NCBI GenBank assembly: GCA_020634935.1
Contig: JACKAT010000065.1
Location: 1-31,988 of the forward strand
DNA: 31,988 nucleotides
Direction: 5' to 3'
DNA from: Anaerolineales bacterium
GTDB taxonomy: Bacteria; Chloroflexota; Anaerolineae; 4572-78; J111
Position 1 is the first letter of the stretch; every line of letters starts with the position of its first letter. Positions 17,641 to 25,979 of the stretch are shown in pieces. The notes beneath the pieces were generated by a model. It was not told where the DNA came from and searched no databases. It saw nothing but the letters and a program-made list of their open reading frames with translations. Both the position numbers and the translations under genes were made by a program.

Positions 17641-18009
17641 TTAGACCAGTCGGGTTAAATCTTCAGCGGCCCGTTTCATATCCAGGAAAATTAGCCCCAG
17701 TTTGGCGTCGCCGCGAGCCAGGGCGGTGAGCACGGCTTCTTCCCCAATGGACATCAGAATAACATAGCCATTATCACCCCGAATGTAGACTTGGTCGAGC
17801 GTGCCGCGCCGTAACTCGCTAGCAATTCGCTCCCCCAGTGAGAGCATCGCGGCGGACATGGCCGACACGCGGTCTTCTTCTACATCGGCGGGCAAAGAGG
17901 AGGCCATAATTAACCCATCCACACTAACAACAGCCGAAGCCTCGATATCAGCCGTACCGGCCTGTAAATCTCGTAAACGCGCTATCATTTGTTCAGTTCG
18001 AGATGCCAT
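17641..18009 (-). CDS. Roadblock/LC7 domain protein (MglB-like)
   Basis: A small single-domain protein of 122 residues. The roadblock/LC7 fold is recognised from the pattern VVSVDGLIMASSLP, then SAAMLSLGERIASELRRG, then VYIRGDNGYVILMSIGEEAVLTALA, and a final helix. Family members form dimers that act as activators or partners of small Ras-like GTPases such as MglA in polarity, motility or signalling. No MglA-type GTPase is encoded here, so the partner is unknown. AAAGGAG precedes the ATG. It has its own promoter with a leader of about 165 nt, and a strong terminator. Confidence 0.85.
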   Translation of the reverse strand: MASRTEQMIARLRDLQAGTADIEASAVVSVDGLIMASSLPADVEEDRVSAMSAAMLSLGERIASELRRGTLDQVYIRGDNGYVILMSIGEEAVLTALARGDAKLGLIFLDMKRAAEDLTRLV

Positions 18010-18182
18010 GATTGTGTAATTCTCCTTTCAACGTCAACGGGCCTGAGCCGCCCGGAAGTTACTCTTGAAAGTGGTATGATATTGCTGTTAAACGGGGCCA
18101 AAACCCGTTCAAATGGAACAAATTAGGCTAAATTTAGTTGATAATGATTTCATCAACTTGACTTAACATTATTAGCTAAATC

Positions 18183-18211
18183 ATAATAGCATAAGAAAAA
18201 AACTATGTCAA
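18183..18211 (-). promoter_or_regulatory. Promoter of the roadblock gene
   Basis: On the minus strand TTGACA (18211-18206), a 17-nt spacer and TATTAT (18188-18183). The start near 18176 gives a leader of about 165 nt containing a TTGAT/ATCAA hairpin and an AACGGG/CCCGTT hairpin. An AAACGG/CCGTTT hairpin with a T run on the plus strand (18214-18236) abuts the -35 box; no plus-strand gene that it would terminate is apparent. The rest of the gap to 18390 is AT-rich and shows an imperfect hairpin (CCTAAATC / GATTTAGG) over the stop codon of the next gene. Confidence 0.7.
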
Positions 18212-18390
18212 TGAAACGGGATTGCTCCGTTTTTTTATCAGTTGAAAAGCCTGATGGAATAGTGGGGCAAGGTTCTGATGAGGAACTACTTTATTATGAC
18301 AACAACCCTAATTAAATCCCTATATTTTTTTTAGTGGGGTAGCAACCCTAAATCTGAGGATTGGACAGGGTTAATACGACCCTATCGGAT

Positions 18391-20523
18391 TTAGGTCTGG
18401 CCGGCTTCCCAATCAAAGAAAGCTTCAATCACTTGCCTAAATAACGGCGCGGCCGCTTGCGAGCCTTCCCCCCCATGCTCTAATAACACCGCCGCTACCA
18501 CCCGAGGCTCGTCGGCCGGGGCATAACCGGCAAACCAGGAATGAGGTTCTTTCTGACCCGACTCGGCGGTGCCGGTTTTACCGGCCACGGTGTAATTTAT
18601 CCCGGCAAATGCCTGGCGAGCCGTTCCTCTGGCGCCGCTGGTAATATCCTCCAAGCTGCCCCGAATCAACGCCAAATTTTCAGGGCTGATGGGCAATTTC
18701 CCTCCTTTTTCAGACTCGACCACGTCTTCACCGCCATCCACGTGGACGGTCCTTTCCACCACCCGCGGCTGCACCAGTTGACCGCCGTTAGCGACGGCGG
18801 CCAGCATTCGAGCCACCTGGACTGGGGTAACCAGGGTAAATCCCTGCCCGATAGCGGTGTTGACGGCGTCGCCATCATATAAAGGCTGGTTTAAGGCGGC
18901 GCGTTTCCAGGCATCATCCGGCACCACGCCAACGCTTTCTTCCAACCCGATAATATCGGTAGGCACACCTAACCCGAAGGCGCGGGCCAAATCTGGCAGC
19001 AGTTGGGGATTGCTGTGATGAAGGGCCAGACCCACCTCGTAAAAAACCACATTACAACTTTGCGTCAAACCGTCGATCAGGTTGATTTTACCGTGGCCGG
19101 TTTCCAGCCAGCATGTTTTTTCAAAAGCCTGACCCAAACCATGCCACTTACCGGTGCAGGTAAATGTCGTGTCCGGCTTAAGGCCGAGTTTCTCCAACCC
19201 GGCCGCTAAACTGGCAATCTTGAAGATCGATCCCGGTGGGTAAACGCCCTGTGTGGCCCGATTGACCAGGGGGCGATTCTCATCGGTGTTGAGACTGCTC
19301 CAGAGGGCAGGATCGGTGTTGGCGGCAAAGACCGCCGGCTTGAATCGGGGGAAGCTGGCCAGGGCGTGAATGGCTCCGGTATAAGGATCCATCACCACCA
19401 CGGCTCCTTTGCGCGGGCCGAGCAGCCGCTCGACCGCCGCTTGAAAAACCGTATCCAGGGTTAGATAAACGCTGCTACCCGCCCGAGAGGTGACGGTTGA
19501 CAGCTCAGACAGAACCTGTCGCGACGGCAGCGGCGCTAATGTCACCAGCCGCCCGCCGCGCTGGCCGGCCAAGTCCAACTCGCCCCAAGCCTCGACGCCG
19601 GTCAGGCCAACCAGTTCATCGCCCTGATAGCCGCGCGAACGATAGTACTCTTCTTGCCCGGCGGGAATGGCTCCCATATAGCCCACTACGTGAGCCGCCG
19701 TATCAACATCAGTGTAAGTGCGGACATCCCGCGCCCGCCGATCCACGCCGGTCAGGCTGTTAAGCAAGTTGTCATACTCAAGGCTGGTTTCAAAGGTGAC
19801 ATCATCAATAGGCACAAACCAGTCAGGCCGGGCGGCGGCAATTTTTTCCCGGATCTGCTGCGGCTGAACGGTGGTGATGGCGGCTAATTGCGCCACTACC
19901 CCGGCTTCGTCCTCGATAAATTGCGGCACCACGCCGATCGTGACGACCTGTCCCTGGGAAGCCAACGCGTGGAAATTTTTGTCGTAAATATTACCTCGGG
20001 TGGGTTGATCGCCAATAAAGGCCAGCGTAACGCCTTCGCCAAGTTGAGGCAAAATCAGGGGTCGCTGCCAATCGATACCCCACCGGCCGTTTTCAAAGGA
20101 GAGCTGCATTTGATTGTTGGCGTCGATGGTACCAAACAGGCGCGTCTGCCAGCTCGATTGAAATAGGGCCGAGGCGTGCAGACCATCGTGCAGCAGCGAT
20201 TGAATTTGCACCTTGACTTGCTCAACCGTAGCTTCGGTCATGGCCTGCTTGTATTGGGCTTGAAAAGCGGCGGCGGTGATTCGAGCCTGAGAACTGGGGG
20301 TCAAGAGATTATACATCGTATCAAAATCACCGGTCTGCCAGGCCGACAAGTAGCCTTGAACAATGCCATCGGCTCTGGGCAGCGGCGTGGGGGTGGGAGT
20401 CGGTAGGGGGGTTGCGGTCGGCCGACCAATGAGAGCGCCGATGTCGGCCGAACAGCCGCTGGTTAATAGGACAATACCTAACCCTTTTAGAAAGATGCGC
20501 CGGGGGATTTTGAAAGTAGACAT
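18391..20523 (-). CDS. Class B penicillin-binding protein with NTF2-like MecA_N domain, lipoprotein type
   Basis: A peptidoglycan transpeptidase of 710 residues outside the membrane. N-terminus: basic MSTFKIPRRIFLKGLG, hydrophobic stretch, then LLTSGC (Cys 24), a plausible lipobox in place of the usual uncleaved anchor. A Thr/Pro spacer leads to an NTF2-like domain (about 50-155, as in MecA and related PBPs), a PBP dimerisation region (about 165-340) and the transpeptidase: SIFK (Ser 432), SCN (489-491) and KTG (649-651), all intact and in order. The MecA_N domain by itself does not imply beta-lactam resistance. ATG 20523 is chosen because a promoter places the transcript start at or next to it; the frame is open upstream to 20571. 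No mreC or rodA neighbours are present. Confidence 0.92.
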   Translation of the reverse strand: MSTFKIPRRIFLKGLGIVLLTSGCSADIGALIGRPTATPLPTPTPTPLPRADGIVQGYLSAWQTGDFDTMYNLLTPSSQARITAAAFQAQYKQAMTEATVEQVKVQIQSLLHDGLHASALFQSSWQTRLFGTIDANNQMQLSFENGRWGIDWQRPLILPQLGEGVTLAFIGDQPTRGNIYDKNFHALASQGQVVTIGVVPQFIEDEAGVVAQLAAITTVQPQQIREKIAAARPDWFVPIDDVTFETSLEYDNLLNSLTGVDRRARDVRTYTDVDTAAHVVGYMGAIPAGQEEYYRSRGYQGDELVGLTGVEAWGELDLAGQRGGRLVTLAPLPSRQVLSELSTVTSRAGSSVYLTLDTVFQAAVERLLGPRKGAVVVMDPYTGAIHALASFPRFKPAVFAANTDPALWSSLNTDENRPLVNRATQGVYPPGSIFKIASLAAGLEKLGLKPDTTFTCTGKWHGLGQAFEKTCWLETGHGKINLIDGLTQSCNVVFYEVGLALHHSNPQLLPDLARAFGLGVPTDIIGLEESVGVVPDDAWKRAALNQPLYDGDAVNTAIGQGFTLVTPVQVARMLAAVANGGQLVQPRVVERTVHVDGGEDVVESEKGGKLPISPENLALIRGSLEDITSGARGTARQAFAGINYTVAGKTGTAESGQKEPHSWFAGYAPADEPRVVAAVLLEHGGEGSQAAAPLFRQVIEAFFDWEAGQT

Positions 20524-20529
20524 AATGAA

Positions 20530-20558
20530 ATTATAGCCTCGACTCAATACGGTGCCAA
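20530..20558 (-). promoter_or_regulatory. Promoter giving a leaderless or near-leaderless mRNA for the PBP gene
   Basis: On the minus strand TTGGCA (20558-20553), a 17-nt spacer and TATAAT (20535-20530). Only six bases lie between the -10 box and the ATG at 20523, so the transcript would begin at or within a base or two of the start codon. No ribosome binding site could be included in that transcript. Confidence 0.6.
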
Positions 20559-20595
20559 ACAAAAAAGGCAAACTTTCAAAGTAAGCATTCGGCCC

Positions 20596-20722
20596 TTAGC
20601 TGTCAGCTATCAGCTTTTTTTCTTGTTCTTGCCAATTTTTGGGCTACAGAGCCGGTAATGATGGTTGAACCGCCGTCTTTAGCGATAAAGCTGGCGGCTG
20701 ATAGCTGAACGCTTGCTTTTCA
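20596..20722. repeat. Heptamer-armed hairpin (xxAGCTG iterations)
   Basis: Left arm: ttagctg, tcagcta, tcagctt (20597-20617). Right arm: aaagctg, gcggctg, atagctg, aacgctt (from 20687). The arms are inverted and partly complementary, separated by about 70 nt. From 20723 to 20860 the sequence is AT-rich and I see nothing else. Confidence 0.55.
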
Positions 20723-20863
20723 AATTCTATATCTAGTAGAGCCTTAGTATTATACTACAATATGTAGTATTTAGTTAAATTTTTATCTAACGATGGGGTT
20801 CTAATTAGGCAGAATGGATATCGCATCATTGCCTTGTTAATTTCAGCCTGAAATCATTTTTTG

Positions 20864-20872
20864 TGGTATGAT
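20864..20872 (+). promoter_or_regulatory. Possible extended -10 promoter of the GAF/PP2C phosphatase gene
   Basis: TGG followed by TATGAT (20867-20872) fits an extended -10 element; no good -35 box lies at 17 nt. The start near 20879 would leave a leader of about 42 nt. No ribosome binding site precedes the ATG at 20921. Confidence 0.4.
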
Positions 20873-20920
20873 AGGGATAGGCTTGAAAATAAGGCCACAC
20901 CACGTTAGAATTTATAGACT

Positions 20921-23900
20921 ATGAGCCGATTTGTTATCCGCCTCATTCAAAACCACATCGACGCGACTGCCCTAATCGTATCAGCGATTGGCCGGCATTT
21001 AACCTCCTATACGCTGTCGATTGCCAGAGATATCACTGAAGCCATTAATGAACCGGTTCAGGCGAGTGTCGTTTTGCTCAACCTCGATCAACTCTCGGGA
21101 GCCATTATCTCTGACCTATCACGTCTGTGCCATCAATACGAAGGCGCCTCGATTGTATTGCTGGTCACTTCTCCGACGCTAGACCCTCGTCAGGAAGAAC
21201 GTCTTATTGAAGCGCTTGATCACGGCGCCAGTGATTATTTTTATCTCACCCGAAGCGGGCTGCTTCTTTTAGGTCGATGGGTATCCCAGCAATATCACGT
21301 TTGGATACAGCATCAAGGTGAACTGAGTTTATCGGTCACGGAGCTGATCAACCGGGCCATTATCAACGACAAATCAGATATGGCCATTCAATTTGTTGGG
21401 GCGAATCGCAAAATTAGCGGGTGGAATACTACCGCCGAAACTTTTTTTGGGATCAAACAAAAAGATGCCCTTGGTCAAATGGTCGATACCTTACCTCTCC
21501 CCGCTGATGATCTCAATCGACTCAAAGATATTATCGATCAGGCTCAAACGACCAAAACCCCCTTTTTTATCTCGGTGATGCCCCTCGAAGGACAACGAGC
21601 CACACCTATATGGGTTGACGTCCACGTTTATCCTATATTTCCGGACTTATGCCAATCATCCACCGAAGAGCTGCCGGATGTCTGTCTGGTCATAAGCCGA
21701 ACAGACAATATTGACCACCTCGAGCGCAGCACCATTCAGCACAACCAGGATCTTCAATTATTACAGGAGACCAATCGGCAAATCTCAAGCGAGTTGGAGT
21801 TACAGCCCACGCTGGTTAAAGCGGTGGAACAAACCAAATATCTGCTTGATGGTGACAACTGCCAGATTTATCTGTTGGAAAAGGACAATAAAACTTTACG
21901 ACCGGCCATTGTGTTGGGACCTTTGGCCAATCCGATTAGAGCCATACCGTTACGGCTCGATCGAGAGCCAATCAGCAGTCTTGTCTCGGCCAGCCGGGCG
22001 ACCCTCTGGCAGGCGGCCGACTTAGGCGATGTAAGCCCCTACCCGGACAATTATTATTTATTGGCTGCACCGTTGACCGCCCTCAAAGGAACCATCGGCC
22101 TGATCATTGTCAGCCGGCAGTATGCCTTTACCCAAGACGATCGTTTCTTTTTTGAAAGTCTGGTTCAGCAAGCCTCAGCAGCCATTAATAATGCTCGCCT
22201 GTTTGAAGAAACCCAACGCAGCTTGAAAGAGCTGGCTATTTTGTATGAAGCCAGCCAGGCCATTTCAACCCATTGGAACGATCAAGATGTTTTGAATACC
22301 CTAATTCGACACACCGTTCAGGCGCTTGATGTTAGCCGCGGCTTCATTGTGAGTTGGGATAAAAACCAAAACAAAAGCTATATCCAGGCCGAATTTATCA
22401 ACTTTGCCAAATCGCCGTTGAAACCGCCCAAGGTTAGCCGGATTATAGAACTCACCGAACGAGCGGCCCTGATTACTCTGATTGACCAAAAACGCCCTGT
22501 TTTTCTTTACCTCAACAATCCCTCCCTGGATGAGATTGAACAGAAAGAGATGCAGCGCTACGACTGCAAAGTGAGACTGCTGCTGCCGCTGGTGGCCAAG
22601 GGGCAGACGGTCGGCTGGGTCGAGTTGTGGGAAACGGAGCAAGAGCGCCACTTCAATGCCGATGAAGTCCGCCTGGCGCGCACGATGTCCAGCCAAATTG
22701 CGGTCGCGCTGCAAAACATCCGATATTTGGAACAAACCCAACGCACCCTGGAAGAAACCACGGCCCTGTACCGAGTCGCCAGCGCGCTGACCACCCCGCA
22801 AGACCCGCAGGCCATTATCAGCACGGTTCTCCAAGAATTTCTCCAAGCGCTAAGTTTTAGACAAGGTTCGGTTGTTATCTTTGATTATGCCATTAAAGCG
22901 GGTGTCGTTAAGGCCCGCATTCACGATGATTTTCCGGTTCGCCCGCCCGAGGCGGCCCAATTCAGTCAGGCCACAGCCACAAAAATCAAACATCGCATCC
23001 AGGAAGGCTATCAAATTCCGTTACAAAACAATCCGGTTTATGAGCGGCTTATGCGGACCAACCAACCGGTTATCATCGACAATCCCAAAGCAGATTGGTT
23101 GACTAATCCGCCCTCGTTCCTGCCTGATCTGGTCATTCCCCCGGTGGGTGGCTGGGGCGATGAACAAGCCTTTAATATTTTGATTGTGCCGATTAGAATT
23201 CGCGAAGAAATTATCGGCGTCTTGGTGGCTGAGAATACCCGCCATAATCGCAATTTTGACCAAACCGATATTTCAACCGGGCAGGCGATGGCCGACCAAC
23301 TGGGCGTTGGCTTGCAGAATGTGCGCTTGTACGAGTCGGAGTATCGCCGCCGGGAGCAGGCCGAAACCCTGCGCGAAGTGGCGGCGGTGGTCAGTTCCAG
23401 CCTCAACCTTAACGAGGTTCTGGAACGCATTCTCGATCAACTGGGCCGGGTAGTCCAATACGACAGCGCGGCGATCCATTTGATCGAAGGCAGCCAGCGC
23501 CGAGTCATTGCCGGACGGGGGTTTAGCCGTTTGGAAGACCATATCGGGTTGACGTTCCCGGTTCATATCGAACCTGAAAACGAGCCGGGAGCCATCGCCA
23601 TCCAAACCCGGCAGCCGCTCATCTTTAGCGATATTTCCGGCAGTTCGGCTTCCTTTAGAGAAGGGCGTCACAGCCATATTAAATCGTGGATGGGGATTCC
23701 GCTCATTGCCCGGGATAAAGTCATCGGTTTGATCAGCATCGACAATTCTAACGTCGATGCCTATACCGAGGAGGATTTGGTGCTGGCCCTGGCCTTTGCT
23801 AATCAGGTGGCGGTCACTCTGGAGAATGCCCGTCTGTACGAGATTGAAGTTCGTGAGCTAGAACGGGAGTTGAACATTGCCCACGAAATTCAAGAGACGC

Positions 23901-24631
23901 TGCTGCCCCAATTTATTCCGCAAATCCCCGGCCTCGACATCGCCGGCCGCATCGAACCGGCCCGCCAAGTGGGCGGTGACTTCTTTCACTTTTTCTCAAC
24001 CAAAGATGAGGAGTTAGGGGTGGCCATCGGGGATGTCAGCGGGAAGGGGATACCGGCCGCGCTCTACATGGCCGCCGGGATCACGGCGATCGACACCCAA
24101 ACCGGCCCAGGGGTCACCCCCGGCGAACTTCTTAACAAATTGAACACCAAGCTCTACAACCGGCTGCGCGAAAACAGAATGAATATCGCCCTGCAAGTGG
24201 CGACGTTTGTACCCTTACCCCGCGAAAATGATATACCCGAAAAAGAGCCGCAAGCCAGAGGGAGCTTAATGACCGCGGCCAGCGCCGGAATGATTGCCCC
24301 CATAGGGGCCACCGTCAACGGCTGTACCTACTTGCCCGTCGGCGGCTTACCTATTGGCGCGCTGCCGGCTTCACAATATACGTATCAGGACGATATGTTT
24401 TTACTTGACCCGTTTACTACCATTATCTTTACCAGTGACGGTATTGTTGAAGCGCAAAATAATCAAGGCGAACTATTTGGCTTTGAACGGCTAGAAAAAA
24501 CCATTCTTAATATTGTCCACACCCGGGATGCCCAAGAAATCGCCGATTACATCATCGATGCCGCCCAAACCTTTACCGGCGAGTCGGAACAGCACGATGA
24601 CATGACCGTAGTCGTCGTAGTCAAAAAATAA
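20921..24631 (+). CDS. Receiver-PAS-multi-GAF SpoIIE-type PP2C phosphatase
   Basis: A soluble sensor phosphatase of 1236 residues, one of the largest proteins here. Domains read from the sequence: receiver-like domain (1-125, with no acidic pocket and no clear phosphoacceptor Asp), PAS (about 150-265), then four GAF-type domains (about 290-420, 445-590, 610-795, 815-970) each followed by a helical linker of the ARLFEETQRSL type, and a C-terminal PP2C/SpoIIE phosphatase (about 985-1236) with the metal motifs VGGDFFHF and IGDVSGKGIPAALYM, then TSDGIVEAQN and EQHDDMTVVVV. RsbU/SpoIIE enzymes dephosphorylate anti-anti-sigma factors in partner-switching cascades; no STAS or anti-sigma gene is adjacent, so the substrate is unknown. 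The start lacks a ribosome binding site. The catalytic metal-binding residues appear intact. Confidence 0.9.
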   Translation: MSRFVIRLIQNHIDATALIVSAIGRHLTSYTLSIARDITEAINEPVQASVVLLNLDQLSGAIISDLSRLCHQYEGASIVLLVTSPTLDPRQEERLIEALDHGASDYFYLTRSGLLLLGRWVSQQYHVWIQHQGELSLSVTELINRAIINDKSDMAIQFVGANRKISGWNTTAETFFGIKQKDALGQMVDTLPLPADDLNRLKDIIDQAQTTKTPFFISVMPLEGQRATPIWVDVHVYPIFPDLCQSSTEELPDVCLVISRTDNIDHLERSTIQHNQDLQLLQETNRQISSELELQPTLVKAVEQTKYLLDGDNCQIYLLEKDNKTLRPAIVLGPLANPIRAIPLRLDREPISSLVSASRATLWQAADLGDVSPYPDNYYLLAAPLTALKGTIGLIIVSRQYAFTQDDRFFFESLVQQASAAINNARLFEETQRSLKELAILYEASQAISTHWNDQDVLNTLIRHTVQALDVSRGFIVSWDKNQNKSYIQAEFINFAKSPLKPPKVSRIIELTERAALITLIDQKRPVFLYLNNPSLDEIEQKEMQRYDCKVRLLLPLVAKGQTVGWVELWETEQERHFNADEVRLARTMSSQIAVALQNIRYLEQTQRTLEETTALYRVASALTTPQDPQAIISTVLQEFLQALSFRQGSVVIFDYAIKAGVVKARIHDDFPVRPPEAAQFSQATATKIKHRIQEGYQIPLQNNPVYERLMRTNQPVIIDNPKADWLTNPPSFLPDLVIPPVGGWGDEQAFNILIVPIRIREEIIGVLVAENTRHNRNFDQTDISTGQAMADQLGVGLQNVRLYESEYRRREQAETLREVAAVVSSSLNLNEVLERILDQLGRVVQYDSAAIHLIEGSQRRVIAGRGFSRLEDHIGLTFPVHIEPENEPGAIAIQTRQPLIFSDISGSSASFREGRHSHIKSWMGIPLIARDKVIGLISIDNSNVDAYTEEDLVLALAFANQVAVTLENARLYEIEVRELERELNIAHEIQETLLPQFIPQIPGLDIAGRIEPARQVGGDFFHFFSTKDEELGVAIGDVSGKGIPAALYMAAGITAIDTQTGPGVTPGELLNKLNTKLYNRLRENRMNIALQVATFVPLPRENDIPEKEPQARGSLMTAASAGMIAPIGATVNGCTYLPVGGLPIGALPASQYTYQDDMFLLDPFTTIIFTSDGIVEAQNNQGELFGFERLEKTILNIVHTRDAQEIADYIIDAAQTFTGESEQHDDMTVVVVVKK

Positions 24632-24644
24632 ATGAGCCTCACCT

Positions 24645-24723
24645 GGAGCGTCAAAGTAAACTTTGACCCAAACTTGGAGCGTTGAAGTAACCTTTAACTA
24701 ACCAAGCTGAGCTTTGTTGCTCC
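24645..24723. repeat. Degenerate cloverleaf unit
   Basis: Outer GGAGC (24645-24649) and GCTCC (24719-24723) with an inner arm GTCAAAGT/ACTTTGAC and a decayed second arm (AAGC/GCTT). It has the same orientation as the copy at 11594. It lies between convergent genes and might act as a terminator for either. Confidence 0.55.
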
Positions 24724-24727
24724 TCAA

Positions 24728-25555
24728 TCACTCACCCGCCAATTTGGGGTCGATAACCCCCTGAAAAACCTCAAATGGCTGAGATCCCACTATATAATCG
24801 CCATTGATATTAAAAACCGGTTGGCCTCGAATACCGGCGTCGATGCGAAACTGATCTTGAGTTTGCACCATATCGAGATGGCGCTGCTCATCTAGACAGG
24901 CATTGAACTCGGCTGTATCAAAGCCAGCGTCGGCCGCCAACTGCTTGAGCGTAGCCTGGATATCGCCATACCAAAATGAGTCTTGATTTTCAAACAGAGT
25001 ATTGTGGAATTCCCAAAATCGATCCTGATCAGCCGCACATTCGGCGGCCTGGTGTGTCTGCAGCGATCGATCGCCGTGGTTGAGTACAGGGGCAAAAATT
25101 AACAAAACCTGACCGGTTTCGACGTAGGTCTCTTTGATAGACTCTTCAGTACCTAACACGTAGGTACGACAGGTCGGTCACATAAAATCGGAAAAGTCGA
25201 CCAAGGTAATCGGCGCGTTCGGGTTGCCCAGATACATCAAATTCTCGGTGGTCCGGCCATAGTTGCTCAACCAGTCCGGCTCAGGTGTAGGGGTTGCCGT
25301 GGGGGCAGGCGTGGGCGTATCCGTGGGGGCAACCGTGGCTTCTAGCTCAACCACCTCCGCCACAGCCACATCAGCCGCTGACGAGGCCGGTGGATCGAGA
25401 ACCGCTTCGGTCGGTGTGGGCGGCGGTAAAGTCGATACGGCAATTTCGGTCGGAGTCGGTTCCGGCGGCGGCGCGACAAACGCCCCAGTACAGCCAGGCA
25501 AACTTAACGCACCGCATAACAGGACAATAAAAAAGCATCGTTTCATGAACGGCAT
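24728..25555 (-). CDS. DsbA-like thiol oxidoreductase lipoprotein, candidate selenoprotein (in-frame TGA at 25180-25178)
   Basis: A secreted, lipid-anchored thioredoxin-fold protein. Reading TGA as selenocysteine gives about 275 residues from the ATG at 25555 (a second ATG, 25546, begins MKRCFF). Signal peptide with lipobox LSLPGC, a Thr/Pro-rich linker of about 70 residues, then a DsbA/thioredoxin_4 domain: NPNAPITLVDFSDFM, then U-P-T-C, a helical insert with two more Cys, and the cis-Pro loop GIRGQPVFNING near the C-terminus. Homologues have CPxC where U-P-T-C stands, so the TGA replaces exactly the nucleophilic Cys. Both halves are in one frame with intact motifs, which argues against decay. 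Other genes here use TGA as a stop (kinase, lutB, lutC, cobU), so the code is standard. Alternatives are a pseudogene or a base error for TGT/TGC. No selA, selB or selC lies in the window. Confidence 0.75.
25149..25167 (-). promoter_or_regulatory. Candidate bacterial SECIS hairpin
   Basis: On the minus strand, GTACCTA (25167-25161) pairs perfectly with TAGGTAC (25155-25149) around the loop CGTGT. The stem begins 10 nt and the loop 17 nt after the TGA. Published rules for bacterial SECIS ask for a loop about 16-37 nt from the UGA, a stem of 4-16 bp and a G in the first two loop bases; this hairpin meets all three. Confidence 0.65.
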
Positions 25556-25604
25556 AGCCCCCCCATTTTTTACTTGATATAATATTTTCGCCGGCCTGAT
25601 CATG

Positions 25605-25874
25605 GAGTTTATAAGAGTTTAACGATTTGTAGAGCTTTATGAGTTTTCAAGTTAGGACTTACGCAGTTGGGTGTAACGAATAAGGTGACAGTCACGTCTT
25701 GCCGAAATGAACGTCCGCTTAGCCCAAACAAATCGATTTATCGCGTCTAAGTGACGGTCACTTTTTGAACTGCGTAACTCCTACAAGTAAAATAGGGGGT
25801 GAATTTTGTTTAAGAATAGCCCGACCACCTATTAAAAACTCATAACTTCATTAACTTTAAAACTCTATAAACTC
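25605..25874. repeat. Large imperfect palindrome with AT-rich arms, split by a MITE
   Basis: GAGTTTATAAGAGTTT (25605-25620) is inverted at 25859-25874, and GAGCTTTATGAGTTTT (25633-25648) is inverted near 25836-25851. The element at 25653-25783 lies between the arms. The arms are built of repeated GAGTTT-like words, recalling the heptamer-armed hairpins elsewhere in the window. Confidence 0.5.
25653..25783. mobile_element. 131-bp MITE with 16-bp terminal inverted repeats and 5-bp target duplication
   Basis: Ends TAGGACTTACGCAGTT (25653-25668) and AACTGCGTAACTCCTA (25768-25783) are inverse with one mismatch. The direct repeat CAAGT abuts both ends (25648-25652 and 25784-25788). Inside, GTGACAGTCAC and GTGACGGTCAC form a second inverted pair. 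It is non-coding, so it would need a transposase in trans. Confidence 0.8.
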
Positions 25875-25894
25875 GGATATGGTTGAAGGTGACA

Positions 25895-25937
25895 GGGGGT
25901 AAGCAGCATTACAAAACCGCCTTTGCTATTTACCCCC
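25895..25937 (+). promoter_or_regulatory. Hairpin upstream of lutA
   Basis: GGGGGTAA (25895-25902) pairs with TTACCCCC (25930-25937), with extra AGCA/TGCT pairing inside. It ends about 40 nt before the lutA ATG. A TACAAT box lies at about 25946, but its -35 is poor, so whether the hairpin is a DNA operator or part of a leader is open. Confidence 0.4.
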
Positions 25938-25979
25938 CTTTCAATACAATACTCCTAAATTCCCAAAAGGTAAAGTTTT

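Noticed and set aside
24728..25159. Separate 143-codon gene starting at GTG 25159
   Set aside because: This is the C-terminal half of the DsbA-like protein, in the same frame as the N-terminal half, and it lacks a ribosome binding site. It is better read as one gene through the TGA.
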